Shown one piece after another: positions 7,900 to 19,689 of a stretch of DNA of 64,000 nucleotides. The notes beneath the pieces were generated by a model. It had not been told where the DNA came from and made no database searches. It saw only the letters and a list, made by a program, of their open reading frames with translations. How positions within the stretch are numbered: position 1 is the stretch's first letter; each line of letters opens with the position of its first letter. The translations under genes and the position numbers were made by a program. Source of the DNA: Planctomycetia bacterium (GTDB lineage Bacteria; Planctomycetota; Planctomycetia; Pirellulales; UBA1268); the NCBI GenBank assembly GCA_014192425.1, contig BJHK01000016.1:24042-88041 (forward strand), read 5' to 3'.

Positions 7900-9450
7900 C
7901 TAGCGTGCGGCTGCCGGGCCGCTCCCCGCGTCGTCGAGGAATCGGTCGAGGTTTCCTCTCCCCTCCGTGCCGCGGTCGGGCCATGTGGCCAGCAGCTGCT
8001 CGTGCCGCTGTCCGGCGTGCGCCGCGATGCCCTCGACGACGAAGCGAATTTCCAGCGACTCGACGCGGGAGTCGGCGCCGTGCCGCGCATTCCAGTCGCG
8101 GGCCAGCGCCGCGGCGACGTGGGGCGCCAGGAGGCGGAACCGCGGCCGCGGCAGCAGCCATGCCAGCTTGTGCCAGCGATGGTGGGGCAGCGAGCCGAAT
8201 CCACCCCCGGGGCGGTCCGCGCCGACGGGCGCGCCGTTGCGCAGCAGATCGACCCGGCGGCCGTCGCTGAGCAGGGCGGGCGCCTGGATCCACTGCTCGG
8301 TCGGAGAGACGACGCCGAACATGCCCCACTCCTGAACGAGTCCGCAGAGGGCCAGCGGCACGCCGACGACCGCGGGCAGCGGCCGCGACTGCCAGGGGGT
8401 TACGCCATGCAGGAAACCGATCGACGCGCAGCCGAGCAGGAGGCCGCAGGCCGCGGCGGCCAGCGGGGGCAGCCGGCCCGGATCGGGGTCCGCGTCCGCC
8501 GCTGCCGGTGTCTGCCAGACGGCGCCGGGGAGCAGCGCCAGCCAGGCCGTGATGCCGATGGCCGCGAACAGGCCCACCGACATGGTGGCCTGGATGGCGA
8601 GGTGAAAGAGGATGAAGCAGCAGGCGACCGCCACGCGCAGGCGGGGCCGGGGGAAGAGCAGGTACAGCGCCGGCAGCAGGAGCTCGATTCCGAGCACGCC
8701 CCAGGTGAGGGGTCGCAGCAGCCAGCCGGCGCCGGCCAGCCACGTGCCGAAGGACGTGCCGTGGTCGTGGATGGAGAGCGCGCGGCCGATCGCCTCCCCC
8801 GTCAGCCAGGTGTCGTTGAGCTTGGCGAGACCCGCGGCGAGGTACACGACGAGCACTTGGAGGACGAGCGCGATCGAGGCGCTGGAGAACGTTCGCGACC
8901 CCGCGCGACCGGCCGCGCCGCGGCGAGCTGCGTCGGCCGACCAGACCGCGCCCAGTGGCAGGAACATCGACCAGAAGAGCAGCGTCCCCAGCCAGGCATC
9001 GCCGGCGTTCGTCGCGGGCAGCGTCCGGCGCATCACGCTGAGCTGGGCCGCCCAGGCCACGATCGTCGCCGCCCGCGTCCGCCAGCCGCAGGCCAGGCAC
9101 AGGCCGGCGAGCCCCTGCACCGCGAGGACGAGGCCGCCGCACCAGGCGTGATCGACGAGAAAGGCCAGCGACCAGACCGCCGGATCCGCGCCCCACGTCT
9201 GCCGCAGGGGTGCGAGAGGAAAGATGCCGTCCGTCGTGAACATGAGCGGGAAGTCGCGGACGCGCAGCAGGGCGTCGACGACGAGGATGGTGCCGGCGGC
9301 GATGCGAAAAGCGGCCAGGCTCCGCAGGTCGACCGCGAACCGGCGGCGCAGCCACGCGGCGCACCGAATCCGGCGGCGCAGCCACGCGCCGCCCTGGGCG
9401 GCCGGTGCGATCGGGCACGATCCGTCGGGGTGGCGCCGGGCGACTTTCAC
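7900..9450 (-). CDS. HTTM-domain integral membrane protein (vitamin K-dependent carboxylase-like)
   Basis: This 516-residue polytopic membrane protein fits the HTTM family, the four-helix membrane domain also found in vitamin K-dependent gamma-carboxylases. Characteristic stretches are the first helix (SLAAFRIAAGTILVVDALLR), MFTTDGIFPLAPL, and the helices around YLAAGLAKLNDTWLTGEAI and FILFHLAIQATMSVGLFA. The C-terminal third is soluble-looking (FGSLPHHRWHKLAWLLPRPR). Bacterial members have no agreed reaction. The GTG at 9450 is the first in-frame start. Residues 20-40 contain a short tandem duplication (WLRRRIRCAA then WLRRRFAVDL), matched by a 30-base direct repeat in the DNA. The gene lies directly upstream of tRNA-Leu on the same strand and is divergent from lpd. 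Confidence 0.8.
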   Translation of the reverse strand: MKVARRHPDGSCPIAPAAQGGAWLRRRIRCAAWLRRRFAVDLRSLAAFRIAAGTILVVDALLRVRDFPLMFTTDGIFPLAPLRQTWGADPAVWSLAFLVDHAWCGGLVLAVQGLAGLCLACGWRTRAATIVAWAAQLSVMRRTLPATNAGDAWLGTLLFWSMFLPLGAVWSADAARRGAAGRAGSRTFSSASIALVLQVLVVYLAAGLAKLNDTWLTGEAIGRALSIHDHGTSFGTWLAGAGWLLRPLTWGVLGIELLLPALYLLFPRPRLRVAVACCFILFHLAIQATMSVGLFAAIGITAWLALLPGAVWQTPAAADADPDPGRLPPLAAAACGLLLGCASIGFLHGVTPWQSRPLPAVVGVPLALCGLVQEWGMFGVVSPTEQWIQAPALLSDGRRVDLLRNGAPVGADRPGGGFGSLPHHRWHKLAWLLPRPRFRLLAPHVAAALARDWNARHGADSRVESLEIRFVVEGIAAHAGQRHEQLLATWPDRGTEGRGNLDRFLDDAGSGPAAAR

Positions 9451-9470
9451 GGGCGGCTCCGGGACGTTTC

Positions 9471-9499
9471 TTGAAGGAACCGGCGAAGAAATCTACAAC
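9471..9499 (+). promoter_or_regulatory. Candidate promoter of the 2-oxoacid dehydrogenase cluster
   Basis: TTGAAG (9471-9476), a 17-base spacer and TACAAC (9494-9499) lie 69 bases upstream of the first lpd start codon, in the gap that separates it from the divergent HTTM gene. The spacing is ideal and the hexamers are fair matches to the housekeeping consensus. Confidence 0.4.
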
Positions 9500-9567
9500 A
9501 CGGGGCTCCGGCCCGCCTCCCCGAGATTGTTCCAGGTCAGGCCGCGGCCGGCACAGGAGTCGAATTG

Positions 9568-10995
9568 ATGCACGTTCCCCTGGTGGTGCTCGGTGGCGGT
9601 CCGGGTGGCTATGCGGCCGCGTTCCTCGCGGCCGATCTCGGCATGCAGGTCGCGATCGTCGAACGGGACGAACGCCTGGGAGGCACCTGCCTGCTGCGCG
9701 GCTGCATCCCCTCGAAGGCCCTGCTGCACGTCGGACGGGTGCTGGCGGAGGCCCGCGAACTGAGCGACTGGGGGCTGGAGTTCGGCAAACCCGCCCTGCG
9801 CCTCGACGCCCTGCGGGCCCGCAAGGACAAGGTCATCGGGACGCTCACGGGGGGGCTGGCCACGCTGGCCCGGCGCCGCAATGTGACGGTCGTCCGCGGC
9901 AACGCCCGGTTCACCGGCTCGAGCGCGGTCGAGGTGGCCCCCGCCGAACCCGGCGGCGCCTCCCAGACGATCACCTTCGACCACTGCATCCTCGCCAGCG
10001 GATCGCGGCCAACGCGGATCCCGGCCTTCGACATCGGCAGCGAACGCGTGATGGACTCGACGGCGGCGCTCGAGCTTCGCGACATCCCCGAGTCGCTCCT
10101 CGTGGTGGGCGGGGGCTACATCGGCCTGGAGATGGGCACCGTGTACGCCGAGTTGGGATCGCGGGTCTCGGTCGTCGAGCTCACCGACGCCCTCCTGCCC
10201 GGCGCCGATCGCGACCTCGTCAAGCCGCTCCACCAGCGGCTCGAGAAGCTGTTCGAAAAGATTCACCTGCGCACCAAGGTCGTGAAGCTCGAGGACGTCG
10301 GCGCGGCGGTCCGCGTCCACTTCGAGGGCCCCGAGGGGGCGACGGCGCGGGAGTTCTCCCGCGTCCTCGTGGCGGTCGGCCGCCGGCCGAACTCCGATGG
10401 CATAGGCCTGGAGAACACCGCCGTGCAGGTCAGCGCCAAGGGGTTCGTCGAGGTGGACGGGCAGCAGCGGACGGCCGATCCGCGAATCCTCGCCATCGGC
10501 GACGTGTGCGGCGAGCCGATGCTGGCCCATCGGGCGAGCCACCAGGGAAAGGTGGCGGTGGAGGTGCTGCACGGCGAACCGGCGTTGTTCGCCCCGCGGG
10601 CGATCCCGGCCGTCGTCTTCACCGATCCGGAGATCGCCTGGGCGGGGCTCACCGAGCAGGAGGCCACGGCCAGCGGCCGCACGGTCGAAATCAGCCGCTA
10701 CCCGTGGGTGGCCAGCGGCCGCGCCCAGGCGCTGGGCCGCACCGACGGGCTGACGAAGCTCCTCGTCGACCCGGAAACGGACGCGGTCCTCGGCGTCGGG
10801 ATCGTCGGTGCCGGCGCCGGCGAACTTGTCGCCGAAGGCGTCCTGGCCATCGAGATGGGCTGCTCGGCCCGCGACCTCATGGAGTCGATCCATCCCCACC
10901 CCACGCTCGGGGAAACCGTGGCGTTTTCCGCCGAGAATTACTTCGGCCTGGCGACGGAAATCTACCGGCCGCGTGCGGACGCCGGGAAGTCGTGA
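9568..10995 (+). CDS. lpd: Dihydrolipoyl dehydrogenase (E3), first copy
   Basis: E3 reoxidises the dihydrolipoyl groups of 2-oxoacid dehydrogenase complexes, passing electrons through FAD to NAD+. The 475-residue product has the N-terminal FAD dinucleotide fold (VVLGGGPGGYAAAFLAADLG) and the redox disulfide in GGTCLLRGCIPSKALL (Cys41 and Cys46). The NAD-binding fold follows (VVGGGYIGLEMGTVYAELG), and the C-terminal dimer motif HPHPTLGE carries the active-site His and Glu. I chose the ATG at 9568, with GGAG 8 bases upstream, rather than the TTG one codon earlier. It is the first gene of the cluster, 102 bases before aceE, and probably serves the pyruvate dehydrogenase. It differs clearly from the second copy at 19690, for example GLEFGKPALRLDALRARKDK here, so the two are not a recent duplication. 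Confidence 0.96.
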   Translation: MHVPLVVLGGGPGGYAAAFLAADLGMQVAIVERDERLGGTCLLRGCIPSKALLHVGRVLAEARELSDWGLEFGKPALRLDALRARKDKVIGTLTGGLATLARRRNVTVVRGNARFTGSSAVEVAPAEPGGASQTITFDHCILASGSRPTRIPAFDIGSERVMDSTAALELRDIPESLLVVGGGYIGLEMGTVYAELGSRVSVVELTDALLPGADRDLVKPLHQRLEKLFEKIHLRTKVVKLEDVGAAVRVHFEGPEGATAREFSRVLVAVGRRPNSDGIGLENTAVQVSAKGFVEVDGQQRTADPRILAIGDVCGEPMLAHRASHQGKVAVEVLHGEPALFAPRAIPAVVFTDPEIAWAGLTEQEATASGRTVEISRYPWVASGRAQALGRTDGLTKLLVDPETDAVLGVGIVGAGAGELVAEGVLAIEMGCSARDLMESIHPHPTLGETVAFSAENYFGLATEIYRPRADAGKS

Positions 10996-11097
10996 ACGGG
11001 TGGGCATCGGCGTGCAACACGCTGCAGACCGGCCTTTACGGGGTCCTGACGCGGCGGAATAATGGGTCTTGTTCGCCCGCCCCCCCCGGAGCCCGCC

Positions 11098-13923
11098 ATG
11101 GCCAGTTCTGACATCGACCACACCGGCAGCGTGCCCCTCGACCAGACCGTCCCAGCAGGGGCGGGCCTGCCGCGCGGGGCCCATGCGCCGCGGGCCATCG
11201 GGCAGATGTCGGCGGAGTCGTCGGGCCAGCCGGAGGTCGTGGATGGGGTCGCAGCGATCGACGCCGATCCGACGGAGACCCGCGAGTGGCTCGATTCGCT
11301 GCGCTACGTGATCAACAGCCGGGGGGGCGATCGGGCCGCCTACCTGCTGCAGGCGATCGAGCAGGAGGCCTACCGTCTCGGCGTGCCGATCCCGTTCTCG
11401 GCGACAACGCCGTACATCAACACGATCCCCACCGACCGGCAGCCGCCGTTCCCCGGCAACCGGGAACTGGAACGGCGTATCAAGAGCATCATCCGCTGGA
11501 ACGCGATGGCGATGGTGGTGCGGGCCAACCGCGAGGACAAGAGCATCGGCGGCCACATCTCGACCTTCGCTTCGTCGGCGACGCTCGTCGAGGTGGCGAT
11601 GAACCACTTCATCCGCGGCCGCGGCAATGACTACTCCGGTGACCAGGTCTTCTTTCAGGGCCATGCCTCTCCGGGCATCTACGCCCGCGCGTTCCTCGAG
11701 GGGCGGCTCAGCGAGCGGCACCTGGAGAACTTCCGGCGCGAACTGGCTGTGGGGGGCGGGTTGTCAAGCTACCCGCATCCCTGGCTGATGCCGGGGTTCT
11801 GGGAGTTTCCCACCGTGTCGATGGGGCTCGGTCCGCTGATGGCGATCTACGCCGCCCGGTTCAACAAGTATCTCCAGGACCGGGGCATCAAGGACACGAG
11901 CCGGCAGCACGTCTGGTGCTTCATCGGCGACGGCGAATGCGACGAGCCGGAGACGCTGGGGGCGATCTCGCTCGCGGCCCGGGAGAAGCTCGACAACCTG
12001 GTGTTCGTCATCAACTGCAACCTGCAGCGGCTCGACGGGCCGGTGCGCGGCAACGGCAAGATAATCCAGGAACTGGAGGGGGTGTTCCGCGGCGCCGGCT
12101 GGAACGTGATCAAGGTCATCTGGGGCGATGAGTGGGATCCGCTGCTGGCCCGCGACGACCAGGGGCTGCTCGTCAAGCGGATGAACGAGGTCATCGACGG
12201 CCAGTACCAGAAGTACGTCGTCATGCCCGGCGGTTACATCCGCGAGCACTTCTTCGGCGCCCACCCCGAGCTCCTCGACATGGTGGCCCACCTGTCCGAC
12301 GAAAAATTGAAGAAGCTGAGGCGCGGCGGGCACGATCCGGAGAAGGTGTTCGCCGCCTACGACGCGGCGATGAAGTGCCACGGCAAGCCGACCGTCGTGC
12401 TCGCCAAGACGATCAAGGGCTACGGCCTCGGCGAGGTCGGGGAGGGACGGAACGTCACCCACCAGCAGAAGAAGCTCAACGAGGAGGAACTGCGGGCCTT
12501 CCGTTCGCGGTTCGGCATCCCGATCTCGGACGACGAGGTCGCCAAGGCGCCGTTCTACCGGCCGGCGGAGGATTCGCCCGAGATGCGCTACCTGCGTGAG
12601 CGGCGCGAGGCGCTCGGCGGCTACGTTCCCAGCCGGCCGCTGCAGGGCCCAACGTTGAAGACGCCGTCGCTCGCCGACTATGCGGGCTTCATCGAGAAGA
12701 GCGCCGGCCGCGAGGTCTCCACGACCACGGGCGTGGTCACGCTCATGGCCTCGTTGCTCAAGGACAAGGAGATCGGCCGGTACATCGTGCCCATCGTCCC
12801 CGACGAGTCACGGACGTTCGGCATGGACCCGCTCTTCAAGCAGTGCGGCATCTACGCCCACGCCGGCCAGCTCTACGAGCCCGTCGACTCCGACCAGCTG
12901 CTCTACTACCGCGAGGCCAAGGACGGGCAGATCCTCAACGAGGGGATCACGGAGGCCGGAAGCATCTCCAGCTTCATCGCGGCGGGCACGGCCTACGCCA
13001 GCCACGGCGTGCCGATGATCCCGATCTTCATCTACTACTCGATGTTCGGCTTCCAGCGGATCGGCGACCAGATCTGGGCGGCCGGCGACTGCCGGGCCCG
13101 CGGCTTCCTCCTCGGCGGCACCGCCGGGCGGACGACGCTCAACGGCGAGGGGCTGCAGCACCAGGATGGCAACAGCCAGATGTTCGCCATCGCCTATCCC
13201 ACGGTTCGCGCCTACGATCCGGCATTCGTCTACGAGGCGACGGTCATCATGCTCGACGGCATGGAGCGGATGTATGGCAAGGGCGAGGACTGGATCTACT
13301 ACCTGACGGTCTACAACGAGAATTACGAGATGCCGCCGATGCCGCCGGGCTGTGCGGAGGGCATCCTCAAGGGGATGTACCGGCTGCGGGAGGTGGAAGC
13401 GTCGGCCGCGAAGCGGACGAAGCAGCTGCCGCCCGTGAACCTGCTCGGGTCGGGGGCGATCCTGCGCGAGGTGATCCGGGCCGCCGAGTTGCTCGCCGAC
13501 CGTTGGGGCGTGGCGAGCAGCGTATGGAGCGTGACCAGTTGGAAAGAGTTGCGTCGCGAGGCCCAGGAGTGCCGGCGCTGGAACATGCTGCATCCGGAGT
13601 CGCCGCCGCGCCGCAGCTACCTGGAGAGCCAGGTTGGCGATGCCGGCGGCGTGTTCGTGGCGGCCAGCGACCACGTTCGGGCCGTGCCCGAGCAACTCGA
13701 TCCATGGATTCCCGGGGGCCTGTTCGCACTCGGCACCGACGGCTTCGGCCGCAGCGAGACCCGGGGGCCGCTGCGGCGGCACTTCGAGGTCGATGCCGAG
13801 TGCATCGCCATCGCCACGCTCTCGCGGCTGGCGGCGGCGGGGGCGATCGGCGCCCAGGTCGTGTCCGAGGCGATTCGGGAACTGGGGGTCGATCCGGAAA
13901 AGATCGACGCCGCCTCGGCCTGA
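11098..13923 (+). CDS. aceE: Pyruvate dehydrogenase E1 component, homodimeric type
   Basis: AceE decarboxylates pyruvate on thiamine diphosphate and passes the acetyl group to the lipoyl arm of E2. The 941-residue product is of the single-chain AceE type, not the alpha/beta type. The ThDP-binding motif runs from GDGECDEPE (about residue 277) to NCNLQ (about 305). Conserved AceE blocks include FFQGHASPGIYARAFLEGR, YPHPWLMPGFWEFPTVSMGL and RTTLNGEGLQHQDGNSQMFA. It has a roughly 50-residue Ser/Pro/Ala-rich extension at the N terminus compared with the E. coli protein. I chose the ATG at 11098, which follows CCGGAG with 7 bases between. The gap before it holds an AATAAT box at about 11057 that could be a weak internal promoter. 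aceF follows after 87 bases. Confidence 0.97.
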   Translation: MASSDIDHTGSVPLDQTVPAGAGLPRGAHAPRAIGQMSAESSGQPEVVDGVAAIDADPTETREWLDSLRYVINSRGGDRAAYLLQAIEQEAYRLGVPIPFSATTPYINTIPTDRQPPFPGNRELERRIKSIIRWNAMAMVVRANREDKSIGGHISTFASSATLVEVAMNHFIRGRGNDYSGDQVFFQGHASPGIYARAFLEGRLSERHLENFRRELAVGGGLSSYPHPWLMPGFWEFPTVSMGLGPLMAIYAARFNKYLQDRGIKDTSRQHVWCFIGDGECDEPETLGAISLAAREKLDNLVFVINCNLQRLDGPVRGNGKIIQELEGVFRGAGWNVIKVIWGDEWDPLLARDDQGLLVKRMNEVIDGQYQKYVVMPGGYIREHFFGAHPELLDMVAHLSDEKLKKLRRGGHDPEKVFAAYDAAMKCHGKPTVVLAKTIKGYGLGEVGEGRNVTHQQKKLNEEELRAFRSRFGIPISDDEVAKAPFYRPAEDSPEMRYLRERREALGGYVPSRPLQGPTLKTPSLADYAGFIEKSAGREVSTTTGVVTLMASLLKDKEIGRYIVPIVPDESRTFGMDPLFKQCGIYAHAGQLYEPVDSDQLLYYREAKDGQILNEGITEAGSISSFIAAGTAYASHGVPMIPIFIYYSMFGFQRIGDQIWAAGDCRARGFLLGGTAGRTTLNGEGLQHQDGNSQMFAIAYPTVRAYDPAFVYEATVIMLDGMERMYGKGEDWIYYLTVYNENYEMPPMPPGCAEGILKGMYRLREVEASAAKRTKQLPPVNLLGSGAILREVIRAAELLADRWGVASSVWSVTSWKELRREAQECRRWNMLHPESPPRRSYLESQVGDAGGVFVAASDHVRAVPEQLDPWIPGGLFALGTDGFGRSETRGPLRRHFEVDAECIAIATLSRLAAAGAIGAQVVSEAIRELGVDPEKIDAASA

Positions 13924-14010
13924 TGGCCGGCGGCGGGGCCGGCCCGTGGTGCACGAGCCGGCCGGTGTGGAGAAGTGTGGCAACGCATTCACCGTGACGA
14001 AAGCGAGCAG

Positions 14011-15342
14011 ATGGCAACAGAATTCAAGCTCCCCGACCTCGGCGAGAACATCGCCTCCGGCGACGTCGTCAGCGTGTTCGTCTCCGAGGGGGACGTCGTC
14101 AAGCCCGGGCAGGCGCTGCTCGAAGTCGAGACCGACAAGGCCGTGATCGAGGTCCCCTGTCCGCCGGGGGGCCGGATCGCCAAGGTGCTCGTCAAGAAGG
14201 GGGACACGGTCGCGGTGGGGCAGGCCCTTGTCCTCCTCGAGGCCTCGGGCACGGCGCCGGCCCCGGCAGCCCCCGCTCCGGCACAGAAGCCGGCAGCGGC
14301 GACTCCGCCACCGGTCCAGTCCGCACCGGCCCCGGCCCCCGCGCCAACGCCGGTCGCCGCGGCCCGTCCTGCCCCGGCGGCACAGCCTGCGCTGCCGCCG
14401 GTCGCACCGGTCGCCAGTGCCGCCTCCGCCGAACCGGCCGTGGCCACCGTCGAGCCGGCGGGGCCGTCCGTGCGTCGGCTGGCCCGCGAATTGGGCGTCG
14501 ATCTGGCCCGTGTGCGCGGCACCGGTTCTGCCGGACGGATCGTCCGTGAGGACGTCATCGCCGCTGTTCGCCAGGCCAGCGCCGCGCCCCCATCCGGACG
14601 GGGGCGTCCGGAATCAACGGCAACCGAGCGGGACGACTGGGGACCGATCCGCCGCGAGCAGATGTCGCGGATGCGCAAGACGATCGCAGCCAACATGGCC
14701 CGCAGCGTGGCCACGATCCCGCACCTCACCAATTTTGACGACGCCGACGTGACGGAACTCGAGCACTTGCGCAAGGCCAGCGCCGCGGAGTATGCCAAGA
14801 GCAACGTGAAGCTGACGGCTTTGTCGTTCGTGATCAAGGCGGTGAGCCTGTCCCTCAAGCAGCACCCCGGCGTCAACGCGTCGGTCGACATGGAGAAGGG
14901 AGAGATCGTCTACAAGGATTACGTGAACGTCGGGCTCGCGGTCGACACCCCCCGCGGCCTCGTCGTGCCCGTGCTGCGAGACTGCGATCAGCTCTCCATT
15001 CCGCAGATCGCGCAGGCGATCGCCGAAACGGCCGACAAGGCCAAGAACGCCCAGTACGGCATCGAGGACCTGCGCGGCGGCACCTTCACGATCAGCAACC
15101 TCGGGGCGGTCGGTGGTGCCTATTCCACGCCGATCATCAACTGGCCCGAGGTCGCGATCCTCCTCGTGGGCCGCTCGCGCCGCATGCCGGTCGTCCACGA
15201 GGACCGGATCGAGCCGCGGCTGATGATGCCGCTCTCGCTCTCCTATGACCACCGGGTCATCGACGGGGCGATGGCCGCCAGATTCCTCAACGAGGTGATC
15301 GGGTTCCTCGAGAGCCCGGGCCGGCTGCTGCTGGCAATGTAG
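14011..15342 (+). CDS. aceF: Dihydrolipoyllysine acetyltransferase, E2 of pyruvate dehydrogenase
   Basis: E2 forms the core of the pyruvate dehydrogenase complex and moves the acetyl group from lipoyllysine to CoA. The 443 residues contain one lipoyl domain with the modified Lys43 in [10 protein letters not shown], a long flexible Ala/Pro linker (about residues 80-150), a peripheral-subunit-binding domain ([19 protein letters not shown]), and a C-terminal acyltransferase domain. The catalytic motif is DHRVIDGA at about residue 412. Many proteobacterial AceF proteins have two or three lipoyl domains; this one has only one. The ATG at 14011 starts [12 protein letters not shown], the usual E2 beginning, though its ribosome-binding site is weak. 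The gene lies between aceE and sucA, 49 bases before the latter. Confidence 0.95.
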   Translation: MATEFKLPDLGENIASGDVVSVFVSEGDVVKPGQALLEVETDKAVIEVPCPPGGRIAKVLVKKGDTVAVGQALVLLEASGTAPAPAAPAPAQKPAAATPPPVQSAPAPAPAPTPVAAARPAPAAQPALPPVAPVASAASAEPAVATVEPAGPSVRRLARELGVDLARVRGTGSAGRIVREDVIAAVRQASAAPPSGRGRPESTATERDDWGPIRREQMSRMRKTIAANMARSVATIPHLTNFDDADVTELEHLRKASAAEYAKSNVKLTALSFVIKAVSLSLKQHPGVNASVDMEKGEIVYKDYVNVGLAVDTPRGLVVPVLRDCDQLSIPQIAQAIAETADKAKNAQYGIEDLRGGTFTISNLGAVGGAYSTPIINWPEVAILLVGRSRRMPVVHEDRIEPRLMMPLSLSYDHRVIDGAMAARFLNEVIGFLESPGRLLLAM

Positions 15343-15391
15343 CCCCCGTCGAAACACCCCTCCGCCTCCGCCTCCGCCTGGACAGAACTCC

Positions 15392-18298
<2,907 letters not shown>

Positions 18299-18352
18299 CG
18301 TGGCAGGACACCGGTTTCCGTTTCACACTCCCCCGGAATCTTTGGCACATCC

Positions 18353-19561
18353 ATGGCACTCGAACTCAAGGTCCCCGAAGTCGGCGAATCGATCACCGAG
18401 GTGGTGATCGGCGCCTGGAAGAAGCGCGAGGGCGACGCCGTCGCCCTGGACGAGGCGATCGTCGAGATCGAGAGCGACAAGGCGACGGTCGAGCTCCCGG
18501 CTCCGGTGGCGGGCCAGGTGACGCGGGTGCTCAAGGCAGCCGGCGAGAAGGCGCTGGTCGGCGAGGTGATCGGCTACATGGAGCCGGCGGCCGCGGGTGC
18601 CACGACGGCTCCGGCACCGACGAAGCCACCGGCTCCCGCCGCGGCGCCGGCCCAGCCGACGGGAGACCCGCGGGTCATGCCGGCGGCCGCCCGCGTCCTC
18701 GCCGAGGCGGGCGTTCCGGCCGCGACGTTGGCTGGCACGGGACCGGGCGGACGGATCACCAAGGCCGACGCCACCCAGGCCGTGCAGCGGCCGGAGCCGG
18801 CCGCGCCGCCGGCCGTGAAGCCGGCGGTACCCGCCGCCGTGGCGGCCGACCGGTCCGGAACCCGTGAGGAGCGGCTCGTGCTCATCAGCCCGATCCGGCG
18901 TCGGATCGCGGAACGGCTCGTGGAGGCCCAGCAGCAGGCGGCCCTACTCACGACCTTCAACGAGTGCGACATGTCCGCCGTGATGGCCCTGCGCGGCAAG
19001 TTCAAGGACGTGTTCCAGGAGCGGTACGGCGTCAAGCTCGGCTTCATGTCGTTCTTCGTGCGGGCGGCGGTGGAGGCGCTGCGGGCCGTGCCCCAGGTGA
19101 ACGCGGAGTACCGCGATCCACATATCGTGTTTCGCGACTATTACGACATCGGGATCGCGGTGGGCGGGGGCAAGGGTCTGGTGGTGCCCGTGCTGCGCAA
19201 TGCGGAACTCCTCTCCTTCGCCCAGGTCGAGCAGACGATCGGCGACTTCGCGCGGCGGGCGGCCGAGAACCGGCTCCGGCTCGATGAGCTCCAGGGGGGC
19301 ACGTTCACGATCTCCAACGGCGGCGTCTATGGATCGCTGCTCTCAACGCCGATCATCAACCCGCCGCAGAGCGGGATCCTCGGGCTGCACTCGATCCAGG
19401 ACCGGCCGATGGCCGTCAACGGCCAGGTCGTGATCCGGCCGATGATGTACCTGGCGCTGACCTACGATCATCGCCTCGTGGACGGCCGCGAGGCGGTGAC
19501 GTTCCTGAAGCGAATCAAGGACACGATCGAGGATCCGAGCCGGCTGATGCTGGAGGTGTGA
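18353..19561 (+). CDS. sucB: Dihydrolipoyllysine succinyltransferase, E2 of 2-oxoglutarate dehydrogenase
   Basis: SucB transfers the succinyl group from lipoyllysine to CoA. The 402 residues show a lipoyl domain ([13 protein letters not shown], Lys43 in [13 protein letters not shown]), an Ala/Pro linker, an E3-binding domain ([20 protein letters not shown]), a second linker and the catalytic domain, with [12 protein letters not shown] near residue 373. The opening PEVGESI and the substrate region ([20 protein letters not shown]) separate it from AceF. The ATG at 18353 is the natural start. It lies between sucA and the second lpd; the 128-base gap after it holds two hairpins. Confidence 0.96.
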   Translation: MALELKVPEVGESITEVVIGAWKKREGDAVALDEAIVEIESDKATVELPAPVAGQVTRVLKAAGEKALVGEVIGYMEPAAAGATTAPAPTKPPAPAAAPAQPTGDPRVMPAAARVLAEAGVPAATLAGTGPGGRITKADATQAVQRPEPAAPPAVKPAVPAAVAADRSGTREERLVLISPIRRRIAERLVEAQQQAALLTTFNECDMSAVMALRGKFKDVFQERYGVKLGFMSFFVRAAVEALRAVPQVNAEYRDPHIVFRDYYDIGIAVGGGKGLVVPVLRNAELLSFAQVEQTIGDFARRAAENRLRLDELQGGTFTISNGGVYGSLLSTPIINPPQSGILGLHSIQDRPMAVNGQVVIRPMMYLALTYDHRLVDGREAVTFLKRIKDTIEDPSRLMLEV

Positions 19562-19572
19562 CTGTCGTGCGA

Positions 19573-19659
19573 GCGGGCCCTGCGGGGCCTTGTTGGCCCG
19601 CGGCGGCGCTGGGGAAGCCGGAGTTTTCCCCCGTCGCAGGCGTCGCGTCCGGCGACGCC
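19573..19659 (+). other. Two hairpins in the sucB-lpd gap
   Basis: The first has arms GCGGGCC (19573-19579) and GGCCCGC (19595-19601) around a 15-base loop. The second is a perfect 8-bp stem, GGCGTCGC (19639-19646) and GCGACGCC (19652-19659), around a 5-base loop. Neither ends in a T tract. They may attenuate, process or stabilise the transcript so that the last lpd is expressed at a different level. Confidence 0.4.
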
Positions 19660-19689
19660 CATGTTTGACTCCATCCCTGGGGTGCGTTC

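Noticed and set aside
18342..18358. Sigma-54-like element TTGGCACATCCATGGCA before sucB.
   Set aside because: GG and GC have the right spacing, but the element overlaps the sucB start codon, so it cannot drive sucB from there and is probably chance.
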